A stretch of DNA of 64,000 nucleotides, from contig CAVQWT010000004.1 in NCBI GenBank assembly GCA_963717705.1, forward strand, positions 124,001 through 188,000, given 5' to 3'. Made by a program: the position numbers and the translations under genes. The notes beneath the pieces were generated by a model, which was not told the DNA's origin, did not search any database, and saw only the letters and a program-made list of their open reading frames with translations. This document shows positions 17,011-24,565 of the stretch, piece by piece. Each line of letters starts with the position of its first letter. The stretch's first letter is position 1. The DNA comes from CAVQWT01 sp963717705 (lineage in GTDB: Bacteria; Pseudomonadota; Gammaproteobacteria; Burkholderiales; Casimicrobiaceae).

Positions 17011-18792
17011 TCACGCCGCCGGCGGCGCGAAGCGGTCCTCGTTCGCGTAGGACAGCACTTCGGCGAGGCCGCCGGTGCGGATTTCCTGCTGCCGCGCCTG
17101 CCACCACCCGGCCTCGAGCAGGTCGGGGTGGTGGTACATGAATGCATCGCGCGTCTTCGGGTCGGTGAGCAGGAAGGTCGCGAACTCCTCGGGAAAGACG
17201 TCGAGGGGTCCGACCGGGTACCAGACGTCGCCCGACATGTCGTCGAAACCCGGCGGCATCGGGGGGATCCGCCTGAAATTGCAGTCGACGAGGTACTCGA
17301 TCTCGTCGTAGTCGTAGAAGACGACGCGGCCGAAGCGCGTCACGCCGAAGTTCTTGAACAGGAGATCGCCGGCGAAGATGTTCACCGCGGCGAGCTCCTT
17401 GATCGCCGCGCCGTATTCGCGCATCGCGTGCAGCCGCGCGGCGTCGTCGCAGCGCTCGAGGAAGATGTTGAGCGGGGTCATCCGCCGCTCGATGTAGAGG
17501 TGGCGCACGACGATGTGCGCGCCGTCCTCCTCGATCATCGATGGCGCGACCGCCTTCAGCTCGGCGACCAACTCGTCGGAGAACCGCTCGCGCGGGAACG
17601 CGACGTCGGAGTACTCGAGGATGTCGGTCATGCGGCCGACGCGGTCGTGATGCTTGACCAGCCAGTACTTCTGCTTGACCCGCGCGCGATCGGTGTCCTT
17701 GCTCGAGGCGATGCGGTCCTTGATCACCTTGAACACGTACGGGTACGACGGCAGCGTGAACACCGTCATCACCAGCCCCTTGATGCCGGGGGCGACGACG
17801 AACTTGTCGCGCGAGTGCTTGAGGTGGTGCAGGAAGTCGCGGAAGAACAGGCTCTTGCCGTGCTTTTGCAGGCCGACCATCGTGTACAGCTCGGACGCCG
17901 TCTTGTCCGGCAGCATCGACAGCATGAAGTCGACGTACGCCGAGGGCACCTCCATGTCGACGAGGAAGTATGCGCGGTTGGCCGAGAAGAGGACCGCGAG
18001 CTCGCGCTCCCCGGTCAGCAGCGCGTCGACGTACAGCCGTCCGTCAACGGTGCGCTTGACCGGCACGACGAACGGCAGGGTGTGGATGCCGTTGACCACG
18101 CGGCCCGCGATGTACGCGGTCTGGTTGCGGAAGAAGAGGCCCGACAGCACCTGGATCTGGTGGTTCGACTCGGGCTTCCACGGCCGCGGCAGGACCTTGC
18201 GGAAGGCGCGGAGCACGTTCGCGAGGTCGCGGCGGAAATCGGCAAACGGCCGCGCGAAGCCGAAGTCGAGCACGATGTCCATCATCGCCGCGCGCAGTCC
18301 CTGCTGCAGCGGGTAGTAGCTGCGGTACGAAGGCGGGTCGGCGTCGATGTGCTCGGTCGACATCGCCGGCCGCACGAAGATGAACCGGTTGTGGAAGTAC
18401 GCGCGGTTCAGGATCTTCACCAGGACCGAGTTGAAGAAGGTCTCGGCGCATTCGGGCTGCCGATGCTCGATCAGCAGTCCGATGTAGTGGAGCTTGACCT
18501 GCTCCCACAGCGTGTCGTCGGCCGACAGGTCGATGCCGACGCTGCGGTAGTCGCGATCGAGGCGTTCGGCGGTCTCGATCACCCGACGGTCGTAGAAGTC
18601 GATGCGATCGCGCGCGACATGCTGGATGGCGCGCCAGTTGCCGTCCTCGAAGTGCCGCTTGGCCGCGCGCGCGCATTCCCGGAACAGCGCGTAGTGGCGG
18701 TTGAAGCCTTCGAGGATGGCCTGCGCGATCGGCCGCGCGTGCTCGGACAGCGGGGCATTGCGGGCGGCGAGGGCGGCGGCGGCGACTGGCAT
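17011..18792 (-). CDS. aceK: Isocitrate dehydrogenase kinase/phosphatase
   Basis: A bifunctional enzyme that phosphorylates and dephosphorylates isocitrate dehydrogenase, controlling flux between the TCA cycle and glyoxylate bypass. At 593 residues it has the full family length. It has the N-terminal regulatory domain (FNRHYALFRECARAAKRHFE, WEQVKLHYIGLL) and the kinase domain with the nucleotide region VAPGIKGLVMTVFTLPSYPYVFKVIKD, the RRMTPLNIFLE block and AGDLLFKNFGVTRFGRVVFYDYDEI. No aceA or aceB is nearby. It is divergent from a small DUF4124 gene. Start is ATG 18792. Confidence 0.97.
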   Translation of the reverse strand: MPVAAAALAARNAPLSEHARPIAQAILEGFNRHYALFRECARAAKRHFEDGNWRAIQHVARDRIDFYDRRVIETAERLDRDYRSVGIDLSADDTLWEQVKLHYIGLLIEHRQPECAETFFNSVLVKILNRAYFHNRFIFVRPAMSTEHIDADPPSYRSYYPLQQGLRAAMMDIVLDFGFARPFADFRRDLANVLRAFRKVLPRPWKPESNHQIQVLSGLFFRNQTAYIAGRVVNGIHTLPFVVPVKRTVDGRLYVDALLTGERELAVLFSANRAYFLVDMEVPSAYVDFMLSMLPDKTASELYTMVGLQKHGKSLFFRDFLHHLKHSRDKFVVAPGIKGLVMTVFTLPSYPYVFKVIKDRIASSKDTDRARVKQKYWLVKHHDRVGRMTDILEYSDVAFPRERFSDELVAELKAVAPSMIEEDGAHIVVRHLYIERRMTPLNIFLERCDDAARLHAMREYGAAIKELAAVNIFAGDLLFKNFGVTRFGRVVFYDYDEIEYLVDCNFRRIPPMPPGFDDMSGDVWYPVGPLDVFPEEFATFLLTDPKTRDAFMYHHPDLLEAGWWQARQQEIRTGGLAEVLSYANEDRFAPPAA

Positions 18793-18882
18793 GGTATGGC
18801 GCAGATGACGACCGATGATAACCTAGCGGGGTTGGCACGGCCCGGGCGGGTCGGCCACGGCGACCAACCGGCACGGCGACCC

Positions 18883-19347
18883 ATGCCCCGTCTGCATATC
18901 CTTCTGTCCGCGACGATCCTGTGGGCGGCGTTCGCCCCGGCGCAGGCGCAGGTGTACAAGTGCATCGAGTCCAGCGGCGCGACCACCTACCAGCAGACGC
19001 CCTGCCGCGCCGGCCAGAAGGGCGGGGCGCTGGACATCCGCACCGACAACGGCAGCGGCAACGACGGTCCGGCCGCCGAATCCGAATGGGCCGCCGCCAT
19101 CCAGCAGCGCGCCCCGAGGCAGGGGATGCCGCAGCGCCTGGTCGAGCAGGCGCTCGGACCGCCGCAGGAAACCCGGCCGCCGCGCCCGGGTGAGCGCGCG
19201 ACGGTGGTCTGGATCTACGGGCGCCCGGAGGGCATGCTGCATATCGCCTTCGTCGACGGTCGCGTCGCCGCGATGCACATTGAAAATCCACAGGCGGCCG
19301 AGCCCGCTCCGACCGAGCCGCCAGGCGAAACACCGCCGCCGCAGTGA
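18883..19347 (+). CDS. DUF4124 domain secreted protein
   Basis: A 154-residue exported protein. The signal peptide (MPRLHILLSATILWAAFAPAQA) is followed directly by the DUF4124 motif QVYKCIESSGATTYQQTPCRAGQKGG, with its paired cysteines. Then come a region resembling small envelope-anchored (SmpA-like) folds (RLVEQALGPPQE, RATVVWIYGRPEGMLHIAFVDGRV) and a Pro-rich tail. The function of DUF4124 is unknown; such proteins are common in Betaproteobacteria. ATG 18883 begins the signal peptide although the frame stays open further upstream. Confidence 0.85.
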   Translation: MPRLHILLSATILWAAFAPAQAQVYKCIESSGATTYQQTPCRAGQKGGALDIRTDNGSGNDGPAAESEWAAAIQQRAPRQGMPQRLVEQALGPPQETRPPRPGERATVVWIYGRPEGMLHIAFVDGRVAAMHIENPQAAEPAPTEPPGETPPPQ

Positions 19348-19350
19348 CGC

Positions 19351-19370
19351 CGCGCCGGGGCCCCGGCGCG
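19351..19370. repeat. Perfect 20-bp GC palindrome between convergent genes
   Basis: Positions 19351-19370 are self-complementary, with each half CGCGCCGGGG or its complement, and start four bases after the DUF4124 stop. It may form a bidirectional mRNA-end hairpin, but no T-run follows on either strand. Confidence 0.45.
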
Positions 19371-19392
19371 CGATGCGCACTTCACCCGCGCG

Positions 19393-19746
19393 TCACTCCA
19401 GGGCCTTCTTCTGCTGCTCGATGAAGTCCAGCTGCGCCTTGTTGTGGACTTCGATCGCCGCGTTGGCCGCGTCCTGGTAAGGCTTCGCGCGCTCGATCAG
19501 CGGCACCGCCAGCGCCTTCTGCTCCTCGATGAACTTCTTCAGGCAATCGAGATAGGCGCGGGCGTCCCGAGCCCAGCTGCGCTGCTGGTTGTCCGACGCG
19601 AGCCGCCCGGGGTGGTCCCCGGGACTCTGGCAGTTCGGCTTGGCCACGGCCGTCGGTGCGGCGGCGGGAGCAGGGGTCTGCGCCAGCGCGAGGGCCGGGG
19701 CGAGGGCAAGGGCAAGGGCAGCAGCCAGGCGGCGAACGTTGGTCAT
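19393..19746 (-). CDS. Small exported protein of unknown function with helical C-terminus
   Basis: A 117-residue protein with a signal peptide (MTNVRRLAAALALALAPALALAQ), an Ala/Pro linker with CQSPGDHPGRL, and a charged C-terminal helix likely to be coiled coil (LDCLKKFIEEQKALAVPLIERAKPYQDAANAAIEVHNKAQLDF split around a central Pro). Two cysteines could pair. No family was recognised. It lies downstream of the zinc-ribbon gene on the same strand with a 67-bp gap. Confidence 0.75.
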   Translation of the reverse strand: MTNVRRLAAALALALAPALALAQTPAPAAAPTAVAKPNCQSPGDHPGRLASDNQQRSWARDARAYLDCLKKFIEEQKALAVPLIERAKPYQDAANAAIEVHNKAQLDFIEQQKKALE

Positions 19747-19813
19747 CGATGATCTCCGTGCAAAACGTCATTTTATCCGGGTCCGCGCGGCTGCGCGACC
19801 CGATCGGCACCGC

Positions 19814-20539
19814 TCAGCGCGACAGCGCGCTGCGGAGGAGGTCGAGCCCCAGGTCGAGCAGGTCGAGCGTGACCTGCCCCCCGTTCGGGCGCCTCCCGGC
19901 GACGCGATCCAGCTCACGCTGCCGCGACTGCGCCGCGGCGAGGCCGTCGATCAGTGCGTCGACGTCGATGGTGGTGCGTTTCGCTGCGGCAGCCTCGAGT
20001 GCGCCAACCGTCCGCGCGAGGGCGTCCGGATCGAGCGTCGCGATCGGCGCGCCGCAGTGGCTGCACGCGGTGTCGCGCGCGAGGTCCACCGGCGCGCCGC
20101 AGCCAGAGCAGCGGATCACTTTCACCTGGGCGGCCAACCGCGCGATGTCCGCGGGCGGCAGCGGACGGATGAAGTCCTTTTCGCGCAGGAACTGGACGAA
20201 TGGCGTCAGGCGTCCGTGGCCGCGCGGACACCGGTAATAGCTGAATCGCGTCGTCCGCTGCAGGTCCTGCGTCTCGCTGAGCGGCGCGGCACAGCGCGGA
20301 CAGGCCGGCCGGGACGGAATGGGACGGCGGTCGGCAACGCCCCCGTCGCGGATCGCGGCGAACAGTGCCAGCGTGCCGCCCGGGGTGAGCTGGACGCTCT
20401 CGAACGCGTCGAACCACAGCAGGTGGCAGGGCGCGCACAGATCGACGACCACTTCGCCGGCCGGCCTGCGACCGAGCGCCAGCGAGCGCATCGGCACGCG
20501 ACAGGACGGGCAATGCAGCGGCGGCGGAGCGGGACGCAC
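19814..20539 (-). CDS. Zinc-ribbon protein with three Cys-x2-Cys sites
   Basis: A 241-residue cytoplasmic protein. The N-terminal zinc finger is CPSCRVPM...LCAPCHLLWFD, as in TFIIB-type zinc-finger (zf-TFIIB) proteins. A second finger is CPRCAAPL with YRCPRGHGRLTPFVQFLREK, and a third is IRCSGCGAPVDLARDTACSHCGAPI. The C-terminal 80 residues are helical. The role is unknown. GTG 20539 was chosen because the next ATG would remove the first Cys pair. It probably follows the DUF3149 gene in one transcript. Confidence 0.8.
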   Translation of the reverse strand: MRPAPPPLHCPSCRVPMRSLALGRRPAGEVVVDLCAPCHLLWFDAFESVQLTPGGTLALFAAIRDGGVADRRPIPSRPACPRCAAPLSETQDLQRTTRFSYYRCPRGHGRLTPFVQFLREKDFIRPLPPADIARLAAQVKVIRCSGCGAPVDLARDTACSHCGAPIATLDPDALARTVGALEAAAAKRTTIDVDALIDGLAAAQSRQRELDRVAGRRPNGGQVTLDLLDLGLDLLRSALSR

Positions 20540-20621
20540 TCGGTCAGCGCCGGTCCGCGCGCCGGGGCAGGGGTGCCGACGTGGTCGCCGACGCGGGCGT
20601 CACGGCGCACGCCGTCCCGAT

Positions 20622-20798
20622 TCAGCGCGGTGCGCGGGCGGTCGGCGCTGCCGCCGCGGCGTCGCGAGCCGCGGTATCCTCGCGGATGCGGTTCTGGAAC
20701 CAGCGGACGAAAAACAGCCCGATGCCGATGACCACCACCAGCACGCCGAGGCTCATGAGACCGATGTCGGTGGAGAACAGCTCACGCCATGCATCCAA
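20622..20798 (-). CDS. DUF3149 small membrane protein (TTG start)
   Basis: A 58-residue protein matching DUF3149, a short single-span membrane family of Beta- and Gammaproteobacteria. It has WRELFSTDIGLMSLGVLVV, one transmembrane helix (LMSLGVLVVVIGIGLFFV), then RWFQNRIREDT and an Ala-rich tail. A longer frame to 20996 exists, but a TTG at 20798 has a perfect AAGGAG six bases upstream and gives the family N-terminus (xDAWRELF). The function is unknown. Confidence 0.85.
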   Translation of the reverse strand: MDAWRELFSTDIGLMSLGVLVVVIGIGLFFVRWFQNRIREDTAARDAAAAAPTARAPR

Positions 20799-20804
20799 AA
20801 CAGA

Positions 20805-20810
20805 CTCCTT
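20805..20810 (-). promoter_or_regulatory. Shine-Dalgarno that fixes the DUF3149 TTG start
   Basis: AAGGAG on the minus strand ends six bases before the TTG at 20798. It decides the start of the DUF3149 protein against the long upstream-extended frame. Confidence 0.8.
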
Positions 20811-20907
20811 CGCGGTTACCGATTCAGCCAGTCTAGGCAGTCCCGCACGGTCCGGCTTGACCGCGATCAAGCTGTCGCCACTGCCAGGGCCCGCGCGCGC
20901 GCGCAGC

Positions 20908-21363
20908 TTGCGGCGCGGCGGGCCCGTCGCGGGCTGGGGTGCGATCGCGCTGCTGGCGCTCGCCGCCGGCTGTGCGCCCGTATCCCCCTCGGACAAGGTG
21001 ACGCCGCCCCGCGCGCCGCCACCGACGTCGCCATCCGCGGCAGCGCGGCCCGCCCCGGTTGCGTCCGCGCCGATTCCGCCACCGGTGGTCCTGCCCGCGC
21101 CGGACCCGCCGGCGGGCGCGCTCTACACCTGCGAGCGGAACGGCGTTCGGGAGCCGTTGCCGCTGGAACCGGCGGTCGATCGCCTGTGCCGGCGGCACCC
21201 CGAAATGGGTCCGTGCCAGTACGAGCGGGACAAGTGCCGCGCCGGCGGCGGGCGCGTGTTCACGGCGCGCAACGAGGAGGTCACGATGGCGGTCGAGGCC
21301 GAGTACGACAAGCGCGTCCGGCGCGTCCGTTTCCAGGCGGATGGCGGGGCGACGAAGCGCTGA
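20908..21363 (+). CDS. Lipoprotein with Pro-rich linker and Cys-rich C-terminus
   Basis: A 151-residue putative lipoprotein: short signal sequence with IALLALAAGC lipobox, a Pro/Ala linker, then a globular part containing LYTCERNGVREPLPLEPAVDRLCRRHPEMGPCQYERDKCRAGGGRVF with four cysteines and EAEYDKRVRRVRFQ. No family was recognised. The start is uncertain. TTG 20908 gives a normal signal peptide, while in-frame ATGs further upstream overlap the DUF3149 gene antisense. It ends 3 bp from the convergent ypfJ stop. Confidence 0.65.
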   Translation: MRRGGPVAGWGAIALLALAAGCAPVSPSDKVTPPRAPPPTSPSAAARPAPVASAPIPPPVVLPAPDPPAGALYTCERNGVREPLPLEPAVDRLCRRHPEMGPCQYERDKCRAGGGRVFTARNEEVTMAVEAEYDKRVRRVRFQADGGATKR

Positions 21364-21366
21364 CCG

Positions 21367-22281
21367 CTAGAGCTGCTTCGCGGCGAAGGTGTTGCAGACT
21401 CGCGGGTCGCCGGAGTTGAGTCCGGTCTTGAACCACCGCATCCGCTGCTCGGCGGCACCGTGAGTGAACGTGTCGGGGATCACGTAGCCCTGCGAGCGCT
21501 TCTGGATCTGGTCGTCGCCGACGGCGGAGGCCGCGCGCAGGCCTTCCTCGAGGTCGCCGGGTTCGAGCAGGTTGCGCTTCGCGGCGAAGTAGCCCCAGAC
21601 CCCGGCAAAGCAGTCGGCCTGCAGCTCGAGGCGGACCGACAGGGTGTTGCGCTCGCGCTCGCTGGCGCGCTGCGACTGGCGATCGAACTGCTGCATCACG
21701 CCCATCAGGTTTTGCACGTGGTGGCCGACCTCGTGCGCGATGACGTACGCCTGCGCGAAGTCGCCCGGCGCCCGGAACCGGTTCGAAAGCTCGTTGAAGA
21801 ACGCGGTGTCGAGGTAGACCGCGCGGTCGCCCGCGCAGTAGAACGGACCGACGGCGGTGCTCGCGGTCCCGCAGGCGGAGCGCACCTGGCCGCGGAACAG
21901 CACGAGCTTCGGCTTTTCGTAAGTCGTGCCCATCGCCTTGAACAGCGCGGTCCAGACGTCCTCGGTGTCGCCAAGCACGCGCGCCGCGAAGTCCTTGGCC
22001 GGATCCACCGCGGCCTGCGACGCCGCCGGGGGCGTGGATACCTTGGGGCCGTAGCCGGGCGCGGGTACGGGCGCCGGCGCCGGGACACTGACCGGCCCGC
22101 CGCCGCCCAGAAACTGCAGCGGGTTGATGCCGAACAGCAGGCTCAGGATCACCACGACGACCAGCGCGCCGCCCCCCAGCTTCATCCCCCCGCCGCCCAG
22201 CGGAAAACCGCCGCCGCGGCTCCCGCCCATGCCGCCACGGTCCTCGACGTTCTCGCTCTTCCGCATGTCGCCCCAACGCAT
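21367..22281 (-). CDS. ypfJ: Neutral zinc metallopeptidase, YpfJ family
   Basis: A 304-residue membrane-anchored protein. A Gly-rich cytoplasmic N-terminus is followed by one transmembrane helix (ALVVVVILSLLFGI). The periplasmic zinc_peptidase domain has YCAGDRAVYLDTAFFNEL, the HExxH-type VIAHEVGHHVQNLMG and the third-ligand region LELQADCFAGVWGYFA. Late blocks are DDQIQKRSQGYVIPDTFTHGAAEQRMRWFKTGLNSGD. All family landmarks are intact. The physiological substrate is unknown. Start is ATG 22281. Confidence 0.93.
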   Translation of the reverse strand: MRWGDMRKSENVEDRGGMGGSRGGGFPLGGGGMKLGGGALVVVVILSLLFGINPLQFLGGGGPVSVPAPAPVPAPGYGPKVSTPPAASQAAVDPAKDFAARVLGDTEDVWTALFKAMGTTYEKPKLVLFRGQVRSACGTASTAVGPFYCAGDRAVYLDTAFFNELSNRFRAPGDFAQAYVIAHEVGHHVQNLMGVMQQFDRQSQRASERERNTLSVRLELQADCFAGVWGYFAAKRNLLEPGDLEEGLRAASAVGDDQIQKRSQGYVIPDTFTHGAAEQRMRWFKTGLNSGDPRVCNTFAAKQL

Positions 22282-22358
22282 CGCTCATCCTCTCCCGGTT
22301 GGTCGCACTTAACCCGACGCCGGCGCGGTTGACGTCGGCCGCGGGCACGGTGCTTCGT

Positions 22359-22967
22359 TCAGCGAATCCTCGTGTAGCGGATCAGCCAGTCGGTCTTCCA
22401 TTGTCCGCCGTCGGCCGACGATTCCCACCGCCACACCAACCCGTCGGGCCGGACGTCCTCGAAGGTCATCCGCTGCAGGATACGCCGGCCGTCGCGACCG
22501 ACACCTTCGCGCGAAAGCGTCATCCTGCCATCCTTGAGCCCGCCGGTGAAATCGAGGTAGCTGCCCTGGTTGTCGACCCAGGTCTGCTGCCACTGCTTCC
22601 GGGTCGGGTTCCACACGGACAGGCTGCGCCCCAACAGCGGGTCGGCTTCGTCGGTGCGGAAATTCTCCTCGATCGCGCACCCGTCGAGGATGCGCGCGAC
22701 GCGGTTGACGCCGGTGCCCGCCGGCATGCCGGGCAAGGCATCCCATGCGACCTTCCACTCGCCCAGCCAGAAATCGAACTGCTTCGCCTCCGGGGTCGTG
22801 CAGGGCAGCGGGGGTGGCGGCGGTGCGACCGCCGCGGGCGGCGTGGGCGACGCGGGCGGCGCTCCCTGCGCCCGCGCGATGCCCGCGCCTGCACTCACCG
22901 CGGCGGTGATCAGGACGAGGCCGAGGGCGACGAAGCCCCGGCTGCGCGTTGCGGTCATCGGGTTCAC
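22359..22967 (-). CDS. DUF1579-like secreted protein, GTG start beside the repeat array
   Basis: A 202-residue exported protein. After VNPMTATRSRGFVALGLVLI (signal segment) and a Pro-rich linker comes a domain with KQFDFWLGEWKVAWDA, ILDGCAIEENF, LSVWNPTRKQWQQTWVDNQGSYLDF and LVWRWESSADGGQWKTDWLI. This is the beta-barrel pattern of DUF1579-like proteins of unknown function. The GTG at 22967 is preferred over ATG 22958. GAAGGGAATCCA precedes it, and it is in exact 60-bp register with the start codons of the four repeat units upstream. Through those units the frame is open to 23207, so longer forms carrying 20, 40, 60 or 80 extra residues are possible. Confidence 0.8.
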   Translation of the reverse strand: MNPMTATRSRGFVALGLVLITAAVSAGAGIARAQGAPPASPTPPAAVAPPPPPLPCTTPEAKQFDFWLGEWKVAWDALPGMPAGTGVNRVARILDGCAIEENFRTDEADPLLGRSLSVWNPTRKQWQQTWVDNQGSYLDFTGGLKDGRMTLSREGVGRDGRRILQRMTFEDVRPDGLVWRWESSADGGQWKTDWLIRYTRIR

Positions 22968-23207
22968 TGGATTCCCTTCGTGCTGCGCACTCCGGTATTC
23001 GCCCTTGGGGCGGCCCGGCGGGCTCATTGGACGACCTTCGTGCTGCGCACTCCGGTATTCGCCCTTGGGGCGGCCCGGCGGGCTCATTGGACGACCTTCG
23101 TGCTGCGCACTCCGGTATTCGCCCTTGGGGCGGCCCGGCGGGCTCACTGGACGACCTTCGTGCTGCGCACTCCGGTATTCGCCCTTGGGACGGCCCGGCG
23201 GGCTCAT
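22968..23207 (-). repeat. Four tandem 60-bp translation-coupling repeats
   Basis: Exactly four direct repeats of 60 bp (units at 23207-23148, 23147-23088, 23087-23028, 23027-22968). Each encodes a 20-residue module with core GRPKGEYRSAQHEG. Each begins ATGAGC (GTGAGC in the second) and contains hairpins CGCCC-CAA-GGGCG and GTGC-GCA-GCAC. Each ends GAAGGtcgTCCA (GAAGGgaaTCCA in the last), placing a Shine-Dalgarno seven bases before the next start codon. The first ATG overlaps the stop of the quinone oxidoreductase gene, and the last unit abuts the GTG of the DUF1579-like gene. A fifth related copy is at 52107-52166. Confidence 0.97.
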
Positions 23208-24185
23208 GCCGTGGGGACGACTATGGTCTTGCCACGGCCGTGGCCCGTCGCCATCGCGGCCTGCGCGGCGGCGACTTCCTCGAGGCGGATCCGGCGCGCG
23301 ATCGCGGGCGCGATGGCGCCGCTGGCGGCGAGTCCGATCAGCCGCTCCCACGCGGCGGCTCCCCCCTTGAGCGTGACGCCGATGCAGCGCTGCCTGGTGC
23401 CCAGCGCGGCGATCCGGCCCCGCAGCATGGCGCCGACGGCGGCGTGCGTGCCAAGCGTGCTGAGATAGCTGCCGTTCGGTCGCGAGCACCCGGCGCGCGT
23501 GGACGAAGTCGGTGGCGCAGGCGGCGTCGAGGATGACGTCGTAGCGGCTGGTGCCCGGGCCGGCGCCGTCGCCGGCCGTCCAGTCGGTGGTCGCGTAGTC
23601 GACGACCGCGTCGGCGCCCAGCGCGCGAACGGCGTCGGCGTTGGCGGCGCTGCAGACGCCGGTGACGAACGCGCCCAGGTGCCTCGCGTACTGGACCGCC
23701 GTCCCTCCCACGCCGCCGGCGGCACCCGTGACCAGCAGGCGCTGCCCGGCGCGCAGCTGCACGTCGTCCGTCAGCGCCTGCACCGCGGTGCCGCCGGCGA
23801 CCGGGAGCGCGGCGGCGGTTTCGAGCGTCACGCCCGGCGGGACCGCGGCGATCCGGTCGGGACGGACGACGACGACCTCGGCAAAGGTTCCCTGCCGCGC
23901 CAGCGGGGACAGCGAGCCGAACACGAGGTCGCCGTGTGCGAATCCCGTGACGCCCGCGCCGACCTTGTCGACGGTGCCGGCGAAGTCGGTGCCCGTGCCG
24001 CGCGGCGGCCGCTCGAGCACCGGCAGCCAACGCAGCGTGCCGGCGCGGATCTTTCCGTCCAGCGGATTGAGGCCGGCGGCGGCAACGCGGACGGACAGTT
24101 CGCCGGGACCGGGGTCGGGCGTGGGCACCGTCCCGACGTACAGCACGGCCGGTGGTCCGAAACGGTCGTAACGCAGCGCGCGCAT
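23204..24185 (-). pseudogene. Quinone oxidoreductase / zinc-type alcohol dehydrogenase-like, frameshifted
   Basis: MDR-superfamily NADPH:quinone reductase-like gene. The first frame runs from ATG 24185 through LRYDRFGPPAVLYVG, GLNPLDGKIRAG, GTDFAGTVDKVGAGVTGFAHGDLVFG, the cofactor motif VTGAAGGVGGTAVQYARHLGA, and DVILDAACATDFVHARRVLA. It then shifts to another frame that continues NGSYLSTLGTHAAVGAMLRG to IRLEEVAAAQAAMATGHGRGKTIVV and stops at 23204. One extra base (plus-strand t at about 23480) explains the shift: without it the reading is RVLAPNGSYLSTLG, and total length 982 is one more than a multiple of three. It is either a real mutation or a sequencing error. All functional regions are otherwise intact. 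Confidence 0.85.
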
Positions 24186-24187
24186 GC

Positions 24188-24559
24188 TCAGTCCCGGTCC
24201 AGCGCGTGCAGCCTGAGGTCGCCCAGCGGGACGACGGCGAGCGCCTCCTCGTGGGTCGCCGCCAGGATGACCGGCGGGGCGACCCCGTCGTCGCGCGCCT
24301 CGCGCCAGCGGCCGGCGCAGAGGCACCACCGATCCCCCGGCTTCAGCCCGGGGAAGCCCCACTGCGGCGCCGGGGTCGACAGGTCGTTGCCCTGCGCGCG
24401 CGAGTAGGCGAGGAACTCCGCGGTCACCTGCACGCAGACGACGTGCAGACCCGCATCCTCGGGGCCGGTGTTGCAGGAGCCGTCACGGAAGAAGCCGGTT
24501 CGCGGCGAGTGCGAGCAGGGCAGCAGCCGCCCGCCGAGCACGTTGAGGTCGGGTGTCAA
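24188..24559 (-). CDS. DUF2237 family protein
   Basis: A 123-residue protein that matches DUF2237 over its full length: NVLGGRLLPCSHSPRTGFFRDGSCNTGPEDAGLHVVC, TAEFLAYSRAQGNDLSTPAP, and FPGLKPGDRWCLCAGRWREA with APPVILAATHEEAL. The conserved Cys and His residues suggest metal or redox chemistry, but the function is unknown. It ends two bases before the oxidoreductase ATG on the same strand and starts seven bases after the esterase stop, so it is in one transcript with them. Confidence 0.9.
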   Translation of the reverse strand: MTPDLNVLGGRLLPCSHSPRTGFFRDGSCNTGPEDAGLHVVCVQVTAEFLAYSRAQGNDLSTPAPQWGFPGLKPGDRWCLCAGRWREARDDGVAPPVILAATHEEALAVVPLGDLRLHALDRD

Positions 24560-24565
24560 GCGGCG

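Noticed and set aside
16768..18882. Long plus-strand open frame opposite aceK leading into the DUF4124 gene
   Set aside because: Antisense to a well-supported gene; the real product starts with its signal peptide at 18883.
22968..23207. Possible CRISPR array
   Set aside because: Units are contiguous 60-bp direct repeats with no spacers and no cas genes nearby.
22949..23536. Plus-strand open frames through the repeat array
   Set aside because: All three plus-strand frames are open because the unit lacks stops in them; no start signal or downstream gene is in register there.
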